Part shown: one piece after another, positions 53,867 through 63,168 of the stretch
How positions within the stretch are numbered: the first letter of the stretch is position 1
How the letters are laid out: each line of letters begins with the position of its first letter
From: Gloeobacter kilaueensis JS1
GTDB taxonomy: Bacteria > Cyanobacteriota > Cyanobacteriia > Gloeobacterales > Gloeobacteraceae
Direction: 5' to 3'
Length of the DNA: 64,000 bases
Assembly (NCBI RefSeq): GCF_000484535.1
Contig: NC_022600.1
Span: 248,001 to 312,000, forward strand
Translations under genes and position numbers: made by a program
Notes under the pieces: model-generated
Seen by the model: the letters and a program-made list of their open reading frames with translations, nothing else
Database searches by the model: none
What the model was told of the DNA's origin: nothing

Positions 53867-55126
53867 ATGAGGATTGCTGTTATTGGTGTTAAGGGACTTC
53901 CAGCAACCCAGGGAGGAATCGAGAAATTCTGCGAAGAGATCTATCCGCGCATGGTCCGTCTGGGGCATTCAGTAGATCTATTCGGTCGCATTTCTTATAC
54001 AGACTCTCCCTGGGGGCATCACTACTTTGAAGGTGTGAGGGTCTTTTCGCAGGCCAGCATCCCATTCAAGGGTCTGGATGCCCTCTTTAGCTCTACCCTT
54101 GGAGCGCTTTCAGCTAGCTTGAGCCAGTATGACATCGTGCATTTCCATGCTCTGGGACCGGCTCTGCTGTCGTGGCTGCCGAGTTTTCGCTCTAGGCGCG
54201 TCGTCGTCTCTGTACAGGGTCTCGATTGGCAACGGGCAAAATGGGGAGCTTTTTCCAGCAGAATGTTGAAGCTCGGAGAACTTGCGGCTGTGAACTACAG
54301 CGATGGGCTGGTCGTCTGCTCCGAGGATCTGCGCTCGTATTACAAGCAACAGTACGGACGTGAAACTATATATATTCCTAATGGACCAGGCAGTTTTCCT
54401 CCGTCCGACTCCAAGGGCCATTTCGTTCACTCACACGGCCTTGAGCCAGGACGTTACGTTATTTTCCTGGGTCGGCTGGTTCCGGAGAAGTGCCCTGATC
54501 TTCTCATTCGCGCCTTTCGTTCTCTGGCCCCCGCCGGTTGGAAGCTCGCCATCGTTGGCGGCAGCAGCGATACCGATCGCTACAGCCAGGAGTTGACCCA
54601 GCTTGCCGCTGCGGATCCGGCTGTGGTCTTCACAGGCCGTCTACAGGGGGTCGAGCTAGGCGAAGTGCTGCGCAACGCAGGTCTATTCGTGTTGCCCTCC
54701 AAGGTTGAGGGGCAACCTCTGGCGATGCTCGAAGCGATGCAGGAAAATGTGCCGGTGCTGGCCAGCGACATCCCGCCCCATCAGGAATTACTGGCCAGGG
54801 AGCGTGGCTTGCTGTTTCGGACAGGCGATCTTGAAAACTTGATTGAGCGCCTCGGTTGGGCAATCGACAATCAAGAGATGCTGGCGCGCATGGCCGTGCG
54901 GGCCAGCGCTTACGTCCAGGAGCACCACAGTTGGGATAAGATCACCGCCGATTTGCTCAAGGTTTACTGGACGCTGCTCAATGCCTGGTCCAAACCGGTG
55001 CCCTGGACCCATTCTCCTGCCGAGGGTCCGCGGACTGCAGCGGCCAGTTTAGAAAGTTCCCAAAGAGTGGCCGCGCTCGACCTTCGCAAGACCACTGTTG
55101 TTGGTGAGAGAGGAGTGGCAGAGTGA
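53867..55126 (+). CDS. Family 4 (GT-B) glycosyltransferase
   Basis: The N-terminus IAVIGVKGLPATQGGIEKFC is typical of GT4 enzymes related to rhamnosyltransferases. The C-terminal part has YVIFLGRLVPEKCPDLLIRA and GQPLAMLEAMQENVPVLASD. The last 50 residues are an extra, Thr/Ala-rich tail. Length 419. Its TGA overlaps the GTG start of the next gene. Confidence 0.87.
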   Translation: MRIAVIGVKGLPATQGGIEKFCEEIYPRMVRLGHSVDLFGRISYTDSPWGHHYFEGVRVFSQASIPFKGLDALFSSTLGALSASLSQYDIVHFHALGPALLSWLPSFRSRRVVVSVQGLDWQRAKWGAFSSRMLKLGELAAVNYSDGLVVCSEDLRSYYKQQYGRETIYIPNGPGSFPPSDSKGHFVHSHGLEPGRYVIFLGRLVPEKCPDLLIRAFRSLAPAGWKLAIVGGSSDTDRYSQELTQLAAADPAVVFTGRLQGVELGEVLRNAGLFVLPSKVEGQPLAMLEAMQENVPVLASDIPPHQELLARERGLLFRTGDLENLIERLGWAIDNQEMLARMAVRASAYVQEHHSWDKITADLLKVYWTLLNAWSKPVPWTHSPAEGPRTAAASLESSQRVAALDLRKTTVVGERGVAE

Positions 55127-55788
55127 GGCGATTGCTCGTTGGCTTGCTTCTGGGCCTGGGAATTTTCGGTAGTGTTTGCTCGGCCCAGGTTGCAACCGAC
55201 CCTTTTCCTCCAGATGTCTCCTCTGCCCATCGTCGCGGTTATGTCCAGGACATGTCTCCCCCATCTGGTTGGAGTGCAATTACCTGGTGGGGTATTGCTT
55301 TGCAAGATACTAGACAAAATGCGACTAGCACCGTCGAAATTGACTACGTGCGGCTATACTGCACCGTCGATGGCAGACGCACGCAGCTCAGCGAGACAAA
55401 GAGTGCATTGGGTGGAGGGCTGTACCTCCGCTCTCCCTGGTTTGGCAACAACGATTATCACGAGCCGATGCCAATGCTCCCGCAAACGGCAAGCAATCAG
55501 GGCTCTATATCCTTCCATCCCAGCGATCGTCCCGATCGCATCTGGCATTTCTGGTCCCCTGGCAAACGCCTACAACTGCCCGCAGGTCAAGTCAGCAACT
55601 GCGGCCTAGAGGCTCGACTACGGCTAAGTGGGCCGGCGCTTGCTCAATTTGGAGTCGATTTTTGGCGCGATCCCCAGGCGCGGTGGGCAGGCCATGAGGT
55701 CAACAACCATGAAGCAGGCCGCAGTCAGTGGCTCTTTGCGACCTCGCCCCCAAGCTGGCAAACTCTTACTTTTCCTCAGAATTTTTGA
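55123..55788 (+). CDS. Secreted protein with unrecognised domain shared with the 56997 protein
   Basis: The protein (221 aa) has a signal peptide (about residues 1-21, CSAQ). The mature part is one domain with STVEIDYVRLYCTVDG, GGLYLRSPWFGNNDYHEPMP, DRIWHFW, QVSNCGLEARLRLSGPAL and EVNNHEAG. The same pattern ends the protein encoded at 56997-58661. Two conserved cysteines may form a disulfide. The start codon overlaps the glycosyltransferase stop. It is likely an extracellular protein acting on or binding the polysaccharide. Confidence 0.75.
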   Translation: MRRLLVGLLLGLGIFGSVCSAQVATDPFPPDVSSAHRRGYVQDMSPPSGWSAITWWGIALQDTRQNATSTVEIDYVRLYCTVDGRRTQLSETKSALGGGLYLRSPWFGNNDYHEPMPMLPQTASNQGSISFHPSDRPDRIWHFWSPGKRLQLPAGQVSNCGLEARLRLSGPALAQFGVDFWRDPQARWAGHEVNNHEAGRSQWLFATSPPSWQTLTFPQNF

Positions 55789-55803
55789 GGCAGCTCAATC
55801 TAT

Positions 55804-56982
55804 ATGCTTTCTTCTCAACTGCTGGCTGCTGAGGGCCGAACGCGTCCTTACCGGGTAGTGCTTATCCATCCAAGTGCGGGTGTGAACTGGAGCGGCGGCT
55901 CTGAGACCTTCAGTATTGAGATGGCCAGGCGGTTATCTGAGTACTTCGAGGTCGAGCTTCTAAGCGGTGGCCCCTGTGGTGCCTGGAGCACCCGCAGTGG
56001 CGGTGTTCCGCGCACACGTGCCTGGAGCGCTTTTCGCCATCCCTTGCTCGTTCCGCTCTGGCAACGCTTTACCGATATTCCTGAAATCTGGTGGGAACAC
56101 CTTACCAATTATTTTCCCTGTTTATTGCATCTGCTCAAACAACCAGCGGACCTGATTTTTCCGAACGATGGCGTAGGCGGTCTGGCGGTGGCGTGGACAG
56201 TTCGGGCTCTCGTGGGCACTCCCATGCTTTACACCGAACACTGCGGCCTTCTCCATGATGGTCGCATTCTCGCCCGCAACCTCGCCTTTCAGCCGGATCA
56301 GCTCGTGGTGTTCTACGACGAGATGGCACGTTTTGCCCGCAGCAGGCGGCCCGAGCAGGCTGTCAGCGTCATTCATAACGGGGTGGACACAAGACGTTTT
56401 TCGCCGGAAGGAGAGCGGGTTGAACTGGACCTGTCTGGCCCAGTCGTACTGTGCGTGGCCTCTCTACGGCGCGATGGCCATAAACGTCTGCATCTGGCTA
56501 TCGAAGCGATGGCAAAAGTACCTGAGGCCAGCCTGCTCATCTGCGGCGACGGCCCTGATCGGACGTATTACGAACAACTTGCGAGCGAGAAGATAGGAGC
56601 CGGGCGCTATCGCATCTGTACTTTCCCCTTCGAGCAGATGCCCGCAGTCTATAGAGCCTGTCATGCCTTTACTCTCCCTTCGATCGACGAACCTTGTGCG
56701 CTCTCTCAACTGGAGGCACTGGCCAGTGGTCTTGGGATCGTCGCAACCGACGATTCATCGCGACGACAAATCGTCGGTGAAGGCGGCCTTCTCTGCGATG
56801 TAACCGATAGCGATGCCTACGCCGAATGCTTGAGACGGATACTGAGCAGTGAATGGAAGGACAAAGCCGTTCGAAGCGCAGAACGCTTTAGCTGGGATCG
56901 ACTCGCGCTCGTATACCGGGATGTTATCGTCCAGACAATTAGCCGAAAAAATTCCCGCTTCAAGAAGCGGGAGACCGATTGA
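55804..56982 (+). CDS. Family 4 (GT-B) glycosyltransferase
   Basis: The 392-residue protein has the GT4 layout: RVVLIHPSAGVNWSGGSETF at the N-terminus, VIHNGVDTRRFSPEGERV near 190, VVLCVASLRRDGHKRLHLAI and DEPCALSQLEALASGLGIVA with the EX7E-like glutamates. The last codons contain a hairpin that serves as terminator for the opposite strand. Confidence 0.85.
   Translation: MLSSQLLAAEGRTRPYRVVLIHPSAGVNWSGGSETFSIEMARRLSEYFEVELLSGGPCGAWSTRSGGVPRTRAWSAFRHPLLVPLWQRFTDIPEIWWEHLTNYFPCLLHLLKQPADLIFPNDGVGGLAVAWTVRALVGTPMLYTEHCGLLHDGRILARNLAFQPDQLVVFYDEMARFARSRRPEQAVSVIHNGVDTRRFSPEGERVELDLSGPVVLCVASLRRDGHKRLHLAIEAMAKVPEASLLICGDGPDRTYYEQLASEKIGAGRYRICTFPFEQMPAVYRACHAFTLPSIDEPCALSQLEALASGLGIVATDDSSRRQIVGEGGLLCDVTDSDAYAECLRRILSSEWKDKAVRSAERFSWDRLALVYRDVIVQTISRKNSRFKKRETD
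56944..56972 (-). terminator. Terminator of the leftward IPT gene, inside the glycosyltransferase 3' end
   Basis: On the minus strand TCCCGCTT/AAGCGGGA (56953-56960, 56965-56972) forms an 8-bp stem with a 4-nt loop, followed by ATTTTTT. It is in the coding sequence of the rightward gene's last residues (FKKRETD). It would stop transcripts from 56997-58661. Confidence 0.85.
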
Positions 56983-56996
56983 GGTTTTTGGTGAGT

Positions 56997-58661
56997 TCAA
57001 GGGAAGGAGACATCCTGCCAGTCTGGAGAAGCAAAGTACCAGTTGCTCACTCCCATCTGGTGGTTGTTCACATCCAGTCCTCCGTAGGAGGCAGTCGAGT
57101 TGATCCAGTAGTCTGCGCCAATCTGCACCAGCACCGGACCGGTAATCTTCAAGCGGCCCTTCACCGAGCAACTGCTCACCGTGTTCGCCGCAAAGGATGG
57201 ACGCGGATAGGCCGTTCCATAAAAATGCCAGACTTTGTCCGCTGCCGTGGTCGGTGTAAATGTCGTCGAGTTGTTGGCGGCGTTGTAGCTCCAGGGCATC
57301 GGGTCGTGGGCGTCGTTGTTGCCGTACCAGGGGTCGCGCACGTAAAGACCACCTGCCATTGTTCCCTCGTCGTGCTGCATCAAGGTATTCTTGCCGCTCA
57401 CGACGCACCACAGCTCCATGTAGTCGATCTCCACACTGCCTGGACTGCTCGGCTGGTTGGTATCGACGATCGACTGGCCCCAGTAGGTCGCAGACGTCCA
57501 GCCGGACGGGGCAGATGTCGGGCTATCGACATAAGCCGAACCGCTCGGCACATCCGCTGGTACCCCGGCGTCCGGCAGGGTAAAGTTCTGGCTGGTGCTC
57601 ACCTGGCTATCGCCCATTGAGAGGGTGATAGGTCCACTTCTGGCGGTAGTAGGAACAGTTGCTGTCACCTGGCTGGAGGAGTCCCAGGTGTACTCGCCAT
57701 AGGCCGGGTTGCCGTCTGCTCCTTGAAAGGCAACGCTGGTAACGTTGATGAGGTTAGTGCCTTTGATGACGACCTGGGTGTAGATGGTGCCGTTAGTGGG
57801 TGAGAAACTGCTGATGCTGGCAGGGGCACTGCTGAAGGAGGAACTGCTGGTGGCGGTGCCGGTGCTGGTTTTGACAGTGACGGGTCCACTGAAGTTGCCG
57901 GTGGGTGTGGTGGCTGTGATCTGGTTGGTGGAGTTGATGGCGTAGGTGAGGTAGGTGTTGCCGACTTTGACGGAACTGGCACCGTTGAGGTTGGAGCCTG
58001 TGACGATGAGTTGGGTACCGGGAGGGCCGCTGGTGGGTGAAACACTCGTAATCGATGGTGTCGAACCACCGACGCTAAAAGGCGTCGAACTGTAAGCCTT
58101 GCCTACACTGCTTTTAGCTATGATGCTGCCAGTCGAGGCATCGCTGGGAAGGGTGGCGGTAATCTGGCTGTCGGAATCGACGGAGTAAGTAGCATAGCCG
58201 TCGCCGAACTTGATGGAGCTTACAGCGTTGTAAAAGCCTGCGCCCTTGATCACAATCTTGGTGCCAGGCCAACCGCTGCTGGGTGAAAAGCTACTGATGT
58301 AGATAGGAACGTTGAAGCTGCCGCTGCTGCTGGTCAAAGAACCATTGACGTTGACAACGATCTTACCGGTAGTAGCGTTATTAGGCAAAGTAGCAGTAAT
58401 CTGGCTGTCAGAATCGACGGAGTAGGTAGCGTAGCCGTTGCCAAATTTGACAGAACTAGTGCCGGTGTAAAAACCGGAGCCCTTGATCACAACCTTGGTG
58501 CCGGGCATCCCGCTGGTGGGTGAGAAGCTGCTGACCGTGGCAGCTTGTGCGAGAGCCACAGAGGGAAACGCTACGAAGGAGAAAGTCTGGATGGAGGCAG
58601 CCGTTGCATTCAAAGCGAGCAAAGCAGCAGCACATACAGAAACTTGATGAAGCGCAGACAT
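56997..58661 (-). CDS. Secreted IPT/TIG-repeat protein with the shared C-terminal domain
   Basis: A signal peptide covers about residues 1-40 (VALAQA). Four IPT/TIG immunoglobulin-like repeats of about 80 residues follow (ISSFSPTSGxPGTxVxIKG ... SDSQITATLP). Residues about 365-554 form the domain also found in the 55123 protein (SVEIDYMELWCVVSG, GGLYVRDPWYGNNDAHDPMP, KVWHFYG, VNNHQMG). Repeats 1 and 2 are nearly identical in DNA as well, so they duplicated recently. AGAGGTCA precedes the ATG. It is likely a cell-surface or matrix protein. Confidence 0.82.
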   Translation of the reverse strand: MSALHQVSVCAAALLALNATAASIQTFSFVAFPSVALAQAATVSSFSPTSGMPGTKVVIKGSGFYTGTSSVKFGNGYATYSVDSDSQITATLPNNATTGKIVVNVNGSLTSSSGSFNVPIYISSFSPSSGWPGTKIVIKGAGFYNAVSSIKFGDGYATYSVDSDSQITATLPSDASTGSIIAKSSVGKAYSSTPFSVGGSTPSITSVSPTSGPPGTQLIVTGSNLNGASSVKVGNTYLTYAINSTNQITATTPTGNFSGPVTVKTSTGTATSSSSFSSAPASISSFSPTNGTIYTQVVIKGTNLINVTSVAFQGADGNPAYGEYTWDSSSQVTATVPTTARSGPITLSMGDSQVSTSQNFTLPDAGVPADVPSGSAYVDSPTSAPSGWTSATYWGQSIVDTNQPSSPGSVEIDYMELWCVVSGKNTLMQHDEGTMAGGLYVRDPWYGNNDAHDPMPWSYNAANNSTTFTPTTAADKVWHFYGTAYPRPSFAANTVSSCSVKGRLKITGPVLVQIGADYWINSTASYGGLDVNNHQMGVSNWYFASPDWQDVSFP

Positions 58662-59204
58662 AAATGACCTCTAACGTGAATGTGGGTGGATGCAATCGTG
58701 TGCGCATTGCAAAATTTGCCCTGGCGATGCGCGCAGGAGCTTTAAGCAAATGAGGAGATTAAGCCCCCAATGCGAAAGTAACTTTCTTCACACAACTGAT
58801 TTGCGGTGAAGAGAGTTGCTTATGTTAGACACCTTTGGACGGCAGGAGTAAGCATAAATTCGCAAGCGATGAGTCAACATAATAAGGAAGAATGCTACGA
58901 CAGCAGCAATCCCCATTGGCTTGCTTAATCGTCCATAAAATTTCCAGGGGGAATCGCAATGGAAATTAGACAAAGGCTTGAATTTTACAGGAAGGTGCAG
59001 CGGGGGATGAGGGTTACATAATTTGTTAGGGATGGAAAGGACACTTCTACGAGGAAGCTACCACATTCCTGGATTCCTTTGCCAAAATTCCTATAAATGT
59101 GGTAATTATTGTTTCGGAGAACAATCCGGTTAGTTCGCGGCTTTGCAGATTGAGAGTCAAGATTTCATGTATTTCCCCCATAATCTGAAAGAGACAGGCC
59201 GACC
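58662..59204. other. Intergenic region with inverted repeats, divergent promoters
   Basis: This 543-bp spacer separates the leftward IPT gene from the rightward dioxygenase gene and should hold both promoters. GCGCAT/ATGCGC pairs lie in the IPT leader near 58701-58730. A 9-bp inverted repeat lies at 59059-59104. A short leftward open frame at 58788-58973 has one hydrophobic stretch but no supporting signal. Confidence 0.5.
59059..59104. repeat. 9-bp inverted repeat
   Basis: TACCACATT (59059-59067) is matched by AATGTGGTA (59096-59104) with a 28-nt spacer, 100 bp upstream of the dioxygenase gene. It may be an operator or an RNA hairpin. There is no U tract after it. Confidence 0.4.
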
Positions 59205-60101
59205 ATGAAAAGCGTTGCAAGAATGGTGAATGTTAGCAGTAGGTATCTTCGAATCATTCGCGAAGTATTTGTTACAGCTAGCGAAATTCGATCACAGCCC
59301 AAAAACTGCCTGACCAGTAACGGATTTGAGGTTGTTCATGAATTCCTCCCTCAAGACACCTGTAGCGAATATATTGCACTCGCTCAGAAGTACCTGCACG
59401 GCTATAGCTACATCGTCCCTGCTCAATTCTACGAAAACTTAGCAAATGATTCCAGCAAATGTTTCGTGCATTACCGATCAGAAATCAAAGACGTTAATAA
59501 GGGAATGGTGCAAATCATTAATGCCCAAAAGCTAGATAGCCGGATTTCACAGTTGCTGACGACTGTCCAGAAGATACTGGAAGAGCGCACAGGTGAGGCT
59601 ATTCATCCGCTTGGAGCAATTATTCAGCTCGATCAGCCTGATACAAAAACGAAGCGCCGATTACACACCGATGGAACAGAACCTGGGTATAAAGCGTTTA
59701 TCTATCTTACCGATGTTGGGAGCACTAAAGACGGACCATACACTGTCATTCCTGGGTCGCATCGCCACATCCTGCGCAAACTTATCAACCTGTTCTACGT
59801 GCGCTGGCGCACCCTGAATTGGCGCGGCGAAAAATTGAACCGCTCGGACATGTTTGGAGATATGTTACTATTTTATAACGACGAGCAGAGTCTTCCCAAT
59901 CTTGGCAATGCTGGTACAATGACATTGACGAACCAGCTTATTGTTCATCGGGGAGGGCTGAATGAAAATCCGAGATGGGCTTTGATTCTTCACTTTATCC
60001 CCAAAGCTTATTGGGATGGTAAACCCTTCTCCATGTGGTTGAGGGAAGTGGAAATGAGCAACAACCTCGTGCCAGAAACTTTGAGAGTTTCACTGCCTTA
60101 A
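59205..60101 (+). CDS. Phytanoyl-CoA dioxygenase-like Fe(II)/2-oxoglutarate oxygenase
   Basis: The 298-residue protein has the iron facial triad of the PhyH superfamily: H and D in RRLHTDGTEPG near residue 154 and the distal His in LIVHRGGLNENPR near residue 246, followed by the 2-oxoglutarate-binding Arg. YTVIPGSHRHI is typical as well. It probably hydroxylates a small molecule or sugar precursor in the polysaccharide pathway; this is inferred only from location. Confidence 0.8.
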   Translation: MKSVARMVNVSSRYLRIIREVFVTASEIRSQPKNCLTSNGFEVVHEFLPQDTCSEYIALAQKYLHGYSYIVPAQFYENLANDSSKCFVHYRSEIKDVNKGMVQIINAQKLDSRISQLLTTVQKILEERTGEAIHPLGAIIQLDQPDTKTKRRLHTDGTEPGYKAFIYLTDVGSTKDGPYTVIPGSHRHILRKLINLFYVRWRTLNWRGEKLNRSDMFGDMLLFYNDEQSLPNLGNAGTMTLTNQLIVHRGGLNENPRWALILHFIPKAYWDGKPFSMWLREVEMSNNLVPETLRVSLP

Positions 60102-60195
60102 AAAGCAGATGAACGACAAGGAGAGAGTGTTTCCTGTGCAATCTCTCCTACGCCAATTACTCAGTACCAACATTGCCGAAGATGTGGAGGTTAGT

Positions 60196-62127
60196 ATGCG
60201 CAAGACGATGATCGGTGTTCACCGCAATCTTGGATTAAGGTTACTTGCTCTTAGCTTGGGATTGGTTCCCGGACTCAGTCAACCTGCCATGGCTCAGGCT
60301 TCAGGAGCATTAACAGTAAGTACTCCCAATTCAAGTATCGTGGCTGGACGGGTGGTTTTCTCTACGACCAATGAGCAAACCACTGCCTCGAAAACTGTGA
60401 CGATCGCTAACAACGGCTCTGCCCCACTGACGATTACTGGCATCAGTACTGGTAATTCTGCTGAGTCAGTCAATGGCCCCTCCGGCACTTCCACTAATTA
60501 CCAACAGGCAGGTTCTTTCCAGCTGCTTAATCTGCCTGCACTACCTCTTGTTCTCTCTCCTGGTGGGAGCTACAGCCTATCCATCGCATTTGCCCCTCAA
60601 AGGGTGGCGACGGTCAGCTCGAATGATAGCCCTACCCATACAATTAATGGAGAAAATTACGCGACACTCACAATCACGAGTGATGATTCTGCAAACCCGA
60701 GTGCCAAAGTTCAACTTGCGGGATTAAACGCTGCAGACTATCAGGGAGTGAATGAGCCATCAATCGCTGAGATAACGAGGATTTTCGGTTTTGGTACGTA
60801 CATCGGCAACGAGAAAGATTATAATCCGGCTAGCATCCCGATGGGAGAGCAGATCTACACTCCTTATTTGCTTAGAGCGGATACAAGTAAATCCGTATTA
60901 ATGTGGCCGCTCGCAGCATACAGCTCACCTGGCACATCTCCCCATGGTTATACCAACTTCAACGCTCAAGCAGGCAGTGGGGGCAATTCGGGCTTTTTCT
61001 ACGCTCTGCCTGGCGGTAGCAACCCAAATGGTGGTGAAAACCAGAAGCTTTTGCCAAACATTACAAAGGACAATGGTGCGACTATTCTAGTCCCGTCTAC
61101 GAGTAACGTCGGTCAAAATCCGACCAAAGCCTTCAACCTCGTCGTCGATGGTACTTATACCGACGCTGCTCTCAACTCTCCTGACGATCCGATTAACTGG
61201 CGGCTTTTCCCTTTGCGCGACGTAAATGGGCGGATTATTCCGAACAGTTGGATTGGGGCAGTGGATCTTGGCAATACTCTGCCTACCCCGAGTAACAATG
61301 GCAAAAACTACGATTTTCAGGATGACTTTTACCTGATAGCCAATGCGAAACCTTCCAACTCGGCCCTCAACCCTTTCACCGCTGGTCCGAATCCGGGTTC
61401 ATCGAGTGTCAAATTGTTCTTCCAAGGTCCAGTTTCGGGGACGTTAGCCGATGCCAATGGTCAGGGTACTGGTTTTACCAGCACTCAGCGCAACAAGAAC
61501 GACACCTTTACCAGTACACCTTCCTATAACCCGAGCCTGCTAAGACTCGATCCAACAAGTGGTAGCGGCATACTCTATATCACTACAACTAGCGGTAGCC
61601 CTAGCGGTACCACCAATACGCTTGTGAATGGCTTGCAACTAGCCTTCAACGGCCAATCGGCACCTTTTACGGCTACAGGTACTCTTGCTGGTCCCCTAAC
61701 CCAGCTGACAACTCCCTATCAGCAGGGCGGGATCTTTCTTGGGCCAGACCAGGACAACTACATCAAACTGGTGGCGTACGCCCAGGGCAGTGGCAAGGTG
61801 GGAATTGCCTTCGTGCAGGAGAAGGCTGCGGTTGCAACGACGCTTGGTACAGTCACCCTATCCAGTCCTTCAACTATCAAGACGCTCCAGTTATACCTGC
61901 TGGCCAATCCGAGTACTGCAACAGTGACTGCAGCTTACCGGGTCATCTCAACCTCGGGTTCAGATTCAGGACAGCTGAACCTACCAGGAAGTGTCACCCT
62001 CTTCGGCGCAGATGTGGGGCGCTACTTTGACCCGAGAAGTAAAGCTGGGATCATTGCCTACAGTACGAATGCTGCCGCTGTCCAAATTGCCTACGAAAAT
62101 TTCCAGATTCTGCAGACAGCTCCCTAA
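60196..62127 (+). CDS. Secreted protein with choice-of-anchor-D-like and lectin-like regions
   Basis: ATG 60196 follows GGAGG by 5 nt and starts a signal peptide of about 35 residues (AMAQA); a longer frame begins at 60109. Residues about 40-180 resemble an Ig-like choice-of-anchor D/HYDIN domain (TVTIANNGSAPLTITGIS). The final 200 residues look like a laminin G/concanavalin-type beta sandwich (GGIFLGPDQDNYIKLVAYAQ). The middle is unassigned. Length 643. Probably an extracellular matrix or glycan-binding protein. Confidence 0.75.
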   Translation: MRKTMIGVHRNLGLRLLALSLGLVPGLSQPAMAQASGALTVSTPNSSIVAGRVVFSTTNEQTTASKTVTIANNGSAPLTITGISTGNSAESVNGPSGTSTNYQQAGSFQLLNLPALPLVLSPGGSYSLSIAFAPQRVATVSSNDSPTHTINGENYATLTITSDDSANPSAKVQLAGLNAADYQGVNEPSIAEITRIFGFGTYIGNEKDYNPASIPMGEQIYTPYLLRADTSKSVLMWPLAAYSSPGTSPHGYTNFNAQAGSGGNSGFFYALPGGSNPNGGENQKLLPNITKDNGATILVPSTSNVGQNPTKAFNLVVDGTYTDAALNSPDDPINWRLFPLRDVNGRIIPNSWIGAVDLGNTLPTPSNNGKNYDFQDDFYLIANAKPSNSALNPFTAGPNPGSSSVKLFFQGPVSGTLADANGQGTGFTSTQRNKNDTFTSTPSYNPSLLRLDPTSGSGILYITTTSGSPSGTTNTLVNGLQLAFNGQSAPFTATGTLAGPLTQLTTPYQQGGIFLGPDQDNYIKLVAYAQGSGKVGIAFVQEKAAVATTLGTVTLSSPSTIKTLQLYLLANPSTATVTAAYRVISTSGSDSGQLNLPGSVTLFGADVGRYFDPRSKAGIIAYSTNAAAVQIAYENFQILQTAP

Positions 62128-62154
62128 ACCCATTCATCTACGAGGAGGAAGTCT

Positions 62155-63138
62155 ATGAAAGCCTTCATTCTTGCCGCTGGCAAAGGCACGCGGCTGCGTC
62201 CCTTCACTGACGCCTTACCCAAGCCACTGATGCCTGTGCTCAATAAGCCGGTGATGGCCCATATTCTGAATCTGTGCCACAAACACGGCTTTGATCAGCT
62301 CGTGGCGAATCTGCATTATCGGGGCGAGAAGATCAGCGCCTTTTTTAGCAACGGTGCCGATTATGATGTTTCTCTGCAGTACTCATGGGAGGAGCAATTG
62401 CTGGGCACTGCCGGTGGAGTGCGACGGCAGGCGGACTTTCTGGCAAACGATACCTTCTTGGTGATCTCGGGGGATGTTATGACAGACATCGACCTCACCG
62501 CCTTGCTAAAGTTTCATCGTGAAAGCGGCGCTGTCGCTACTATGGCCGTCAAGGAAGTTGGCGACCCTAGCCGTTTTGGCATCGTTGTGACAGAGACAGA
62601 CGGACGGGTGACACGTTTTCAAGAAAAGCCTGCCCGTGGTACAGAACAATCGCGTCTGGCAAACACGGGAATTTATGTCTTAGAACCCGAGGTGTTCAAC
62701 TGGATACCGCCGATGGCCTTCTTCGACTTTGGGAACGACCTGTTTCCAATGCTGGTGGCAAAGGGAGCACCCGTCTACGCCATGCACACCGACGCCTACT
62801 GGTCAGATGTCGGCACTCTGGGTCAGTACCTCTATACCCACTGGCAGTTGTTGACCCATCCGGGCACGAAGGAGCGAATCGGCAACAATACGCTCATTGA
62901 GCCAGGGGCAGTTGTCTCTGAGCAGGCTCTAGTTGGCAGTAACTGCGTAATTGAGGCTGGAGCACGGGTGCTTGGTTATAGTTGTGTGAGCAACTCTTGC
63001 GTCATCCGCTCTGGAACTGTTGTATGCGATAGTGTTGTCTGGACAACGGAACAATTCGCCCACATTCTCTCCGGCGAACTGGTCCGCTCGATTTGGGGAG
63101 ATGGAAAACAGGTCTCTCTCGACATGCCAAATTTGTGA
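62155..63138 (+). CDS. Sugar-1-phosphate nucleotidyltransferase
   Basis: The nucleotidyltransferase core starts FILAAGKGTRLRPFTDALPK and continues PLMPVLNKPVMAHIL, the nucleotide- and metal-binding loops. ISGDVMTDIDL and TGIYVLEPEVF follow. The final 80 residues contain hexapeptide-type beta-helix turns (SNCVIEAGARVLG). The 327-residue length fits mannose-1-phosphate guanylyltransferase or glucose-1-phosphate transferase enzymes; the sugar cannot be decided. It supplies NDP-sugar to the locus. Confidence 0.88.
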   Translation: MKAFILAAGKGTRLRPFTDALPKPLMPVLNKPVMAHILNLCHKHGFDQLVANLHYRGEKISAFFSNGADYDVSLQYSWEEQLLGTAGGVRRQADFLANDTFLVISGDVMTDIDLTALLKFHRESGAVATMAVKEVGDPSRFGIVVTETDGRVTRFQEKPARGTEQSRLANTGIYVLEPEVFNWIPPMAFFDFGNDLFPMLVAKGAPVYAMHTDAYWSDVGTLGQYLYTHWQLLTHPGTKERIGNNTLIEPGAVVSEQALVGSNCVIEAGARVLGYSCVSNSCVIRSGTVVCDSVVWTTEQFAHILSGELVRSIWGDGKQVSLDMPNL

Positions 63139-63168
63139 TTCTTGATTCCTAAACGTATAAACCCAGCG

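Noticed and set aside
58680..58750. CAGGGCAAA-like sequence in the IPT leader resembling part of a cyclic-di-GMP riboswitch
   Set aside because: Only one short motif fits; the remaining helices and the tetraloop receptor are absent.
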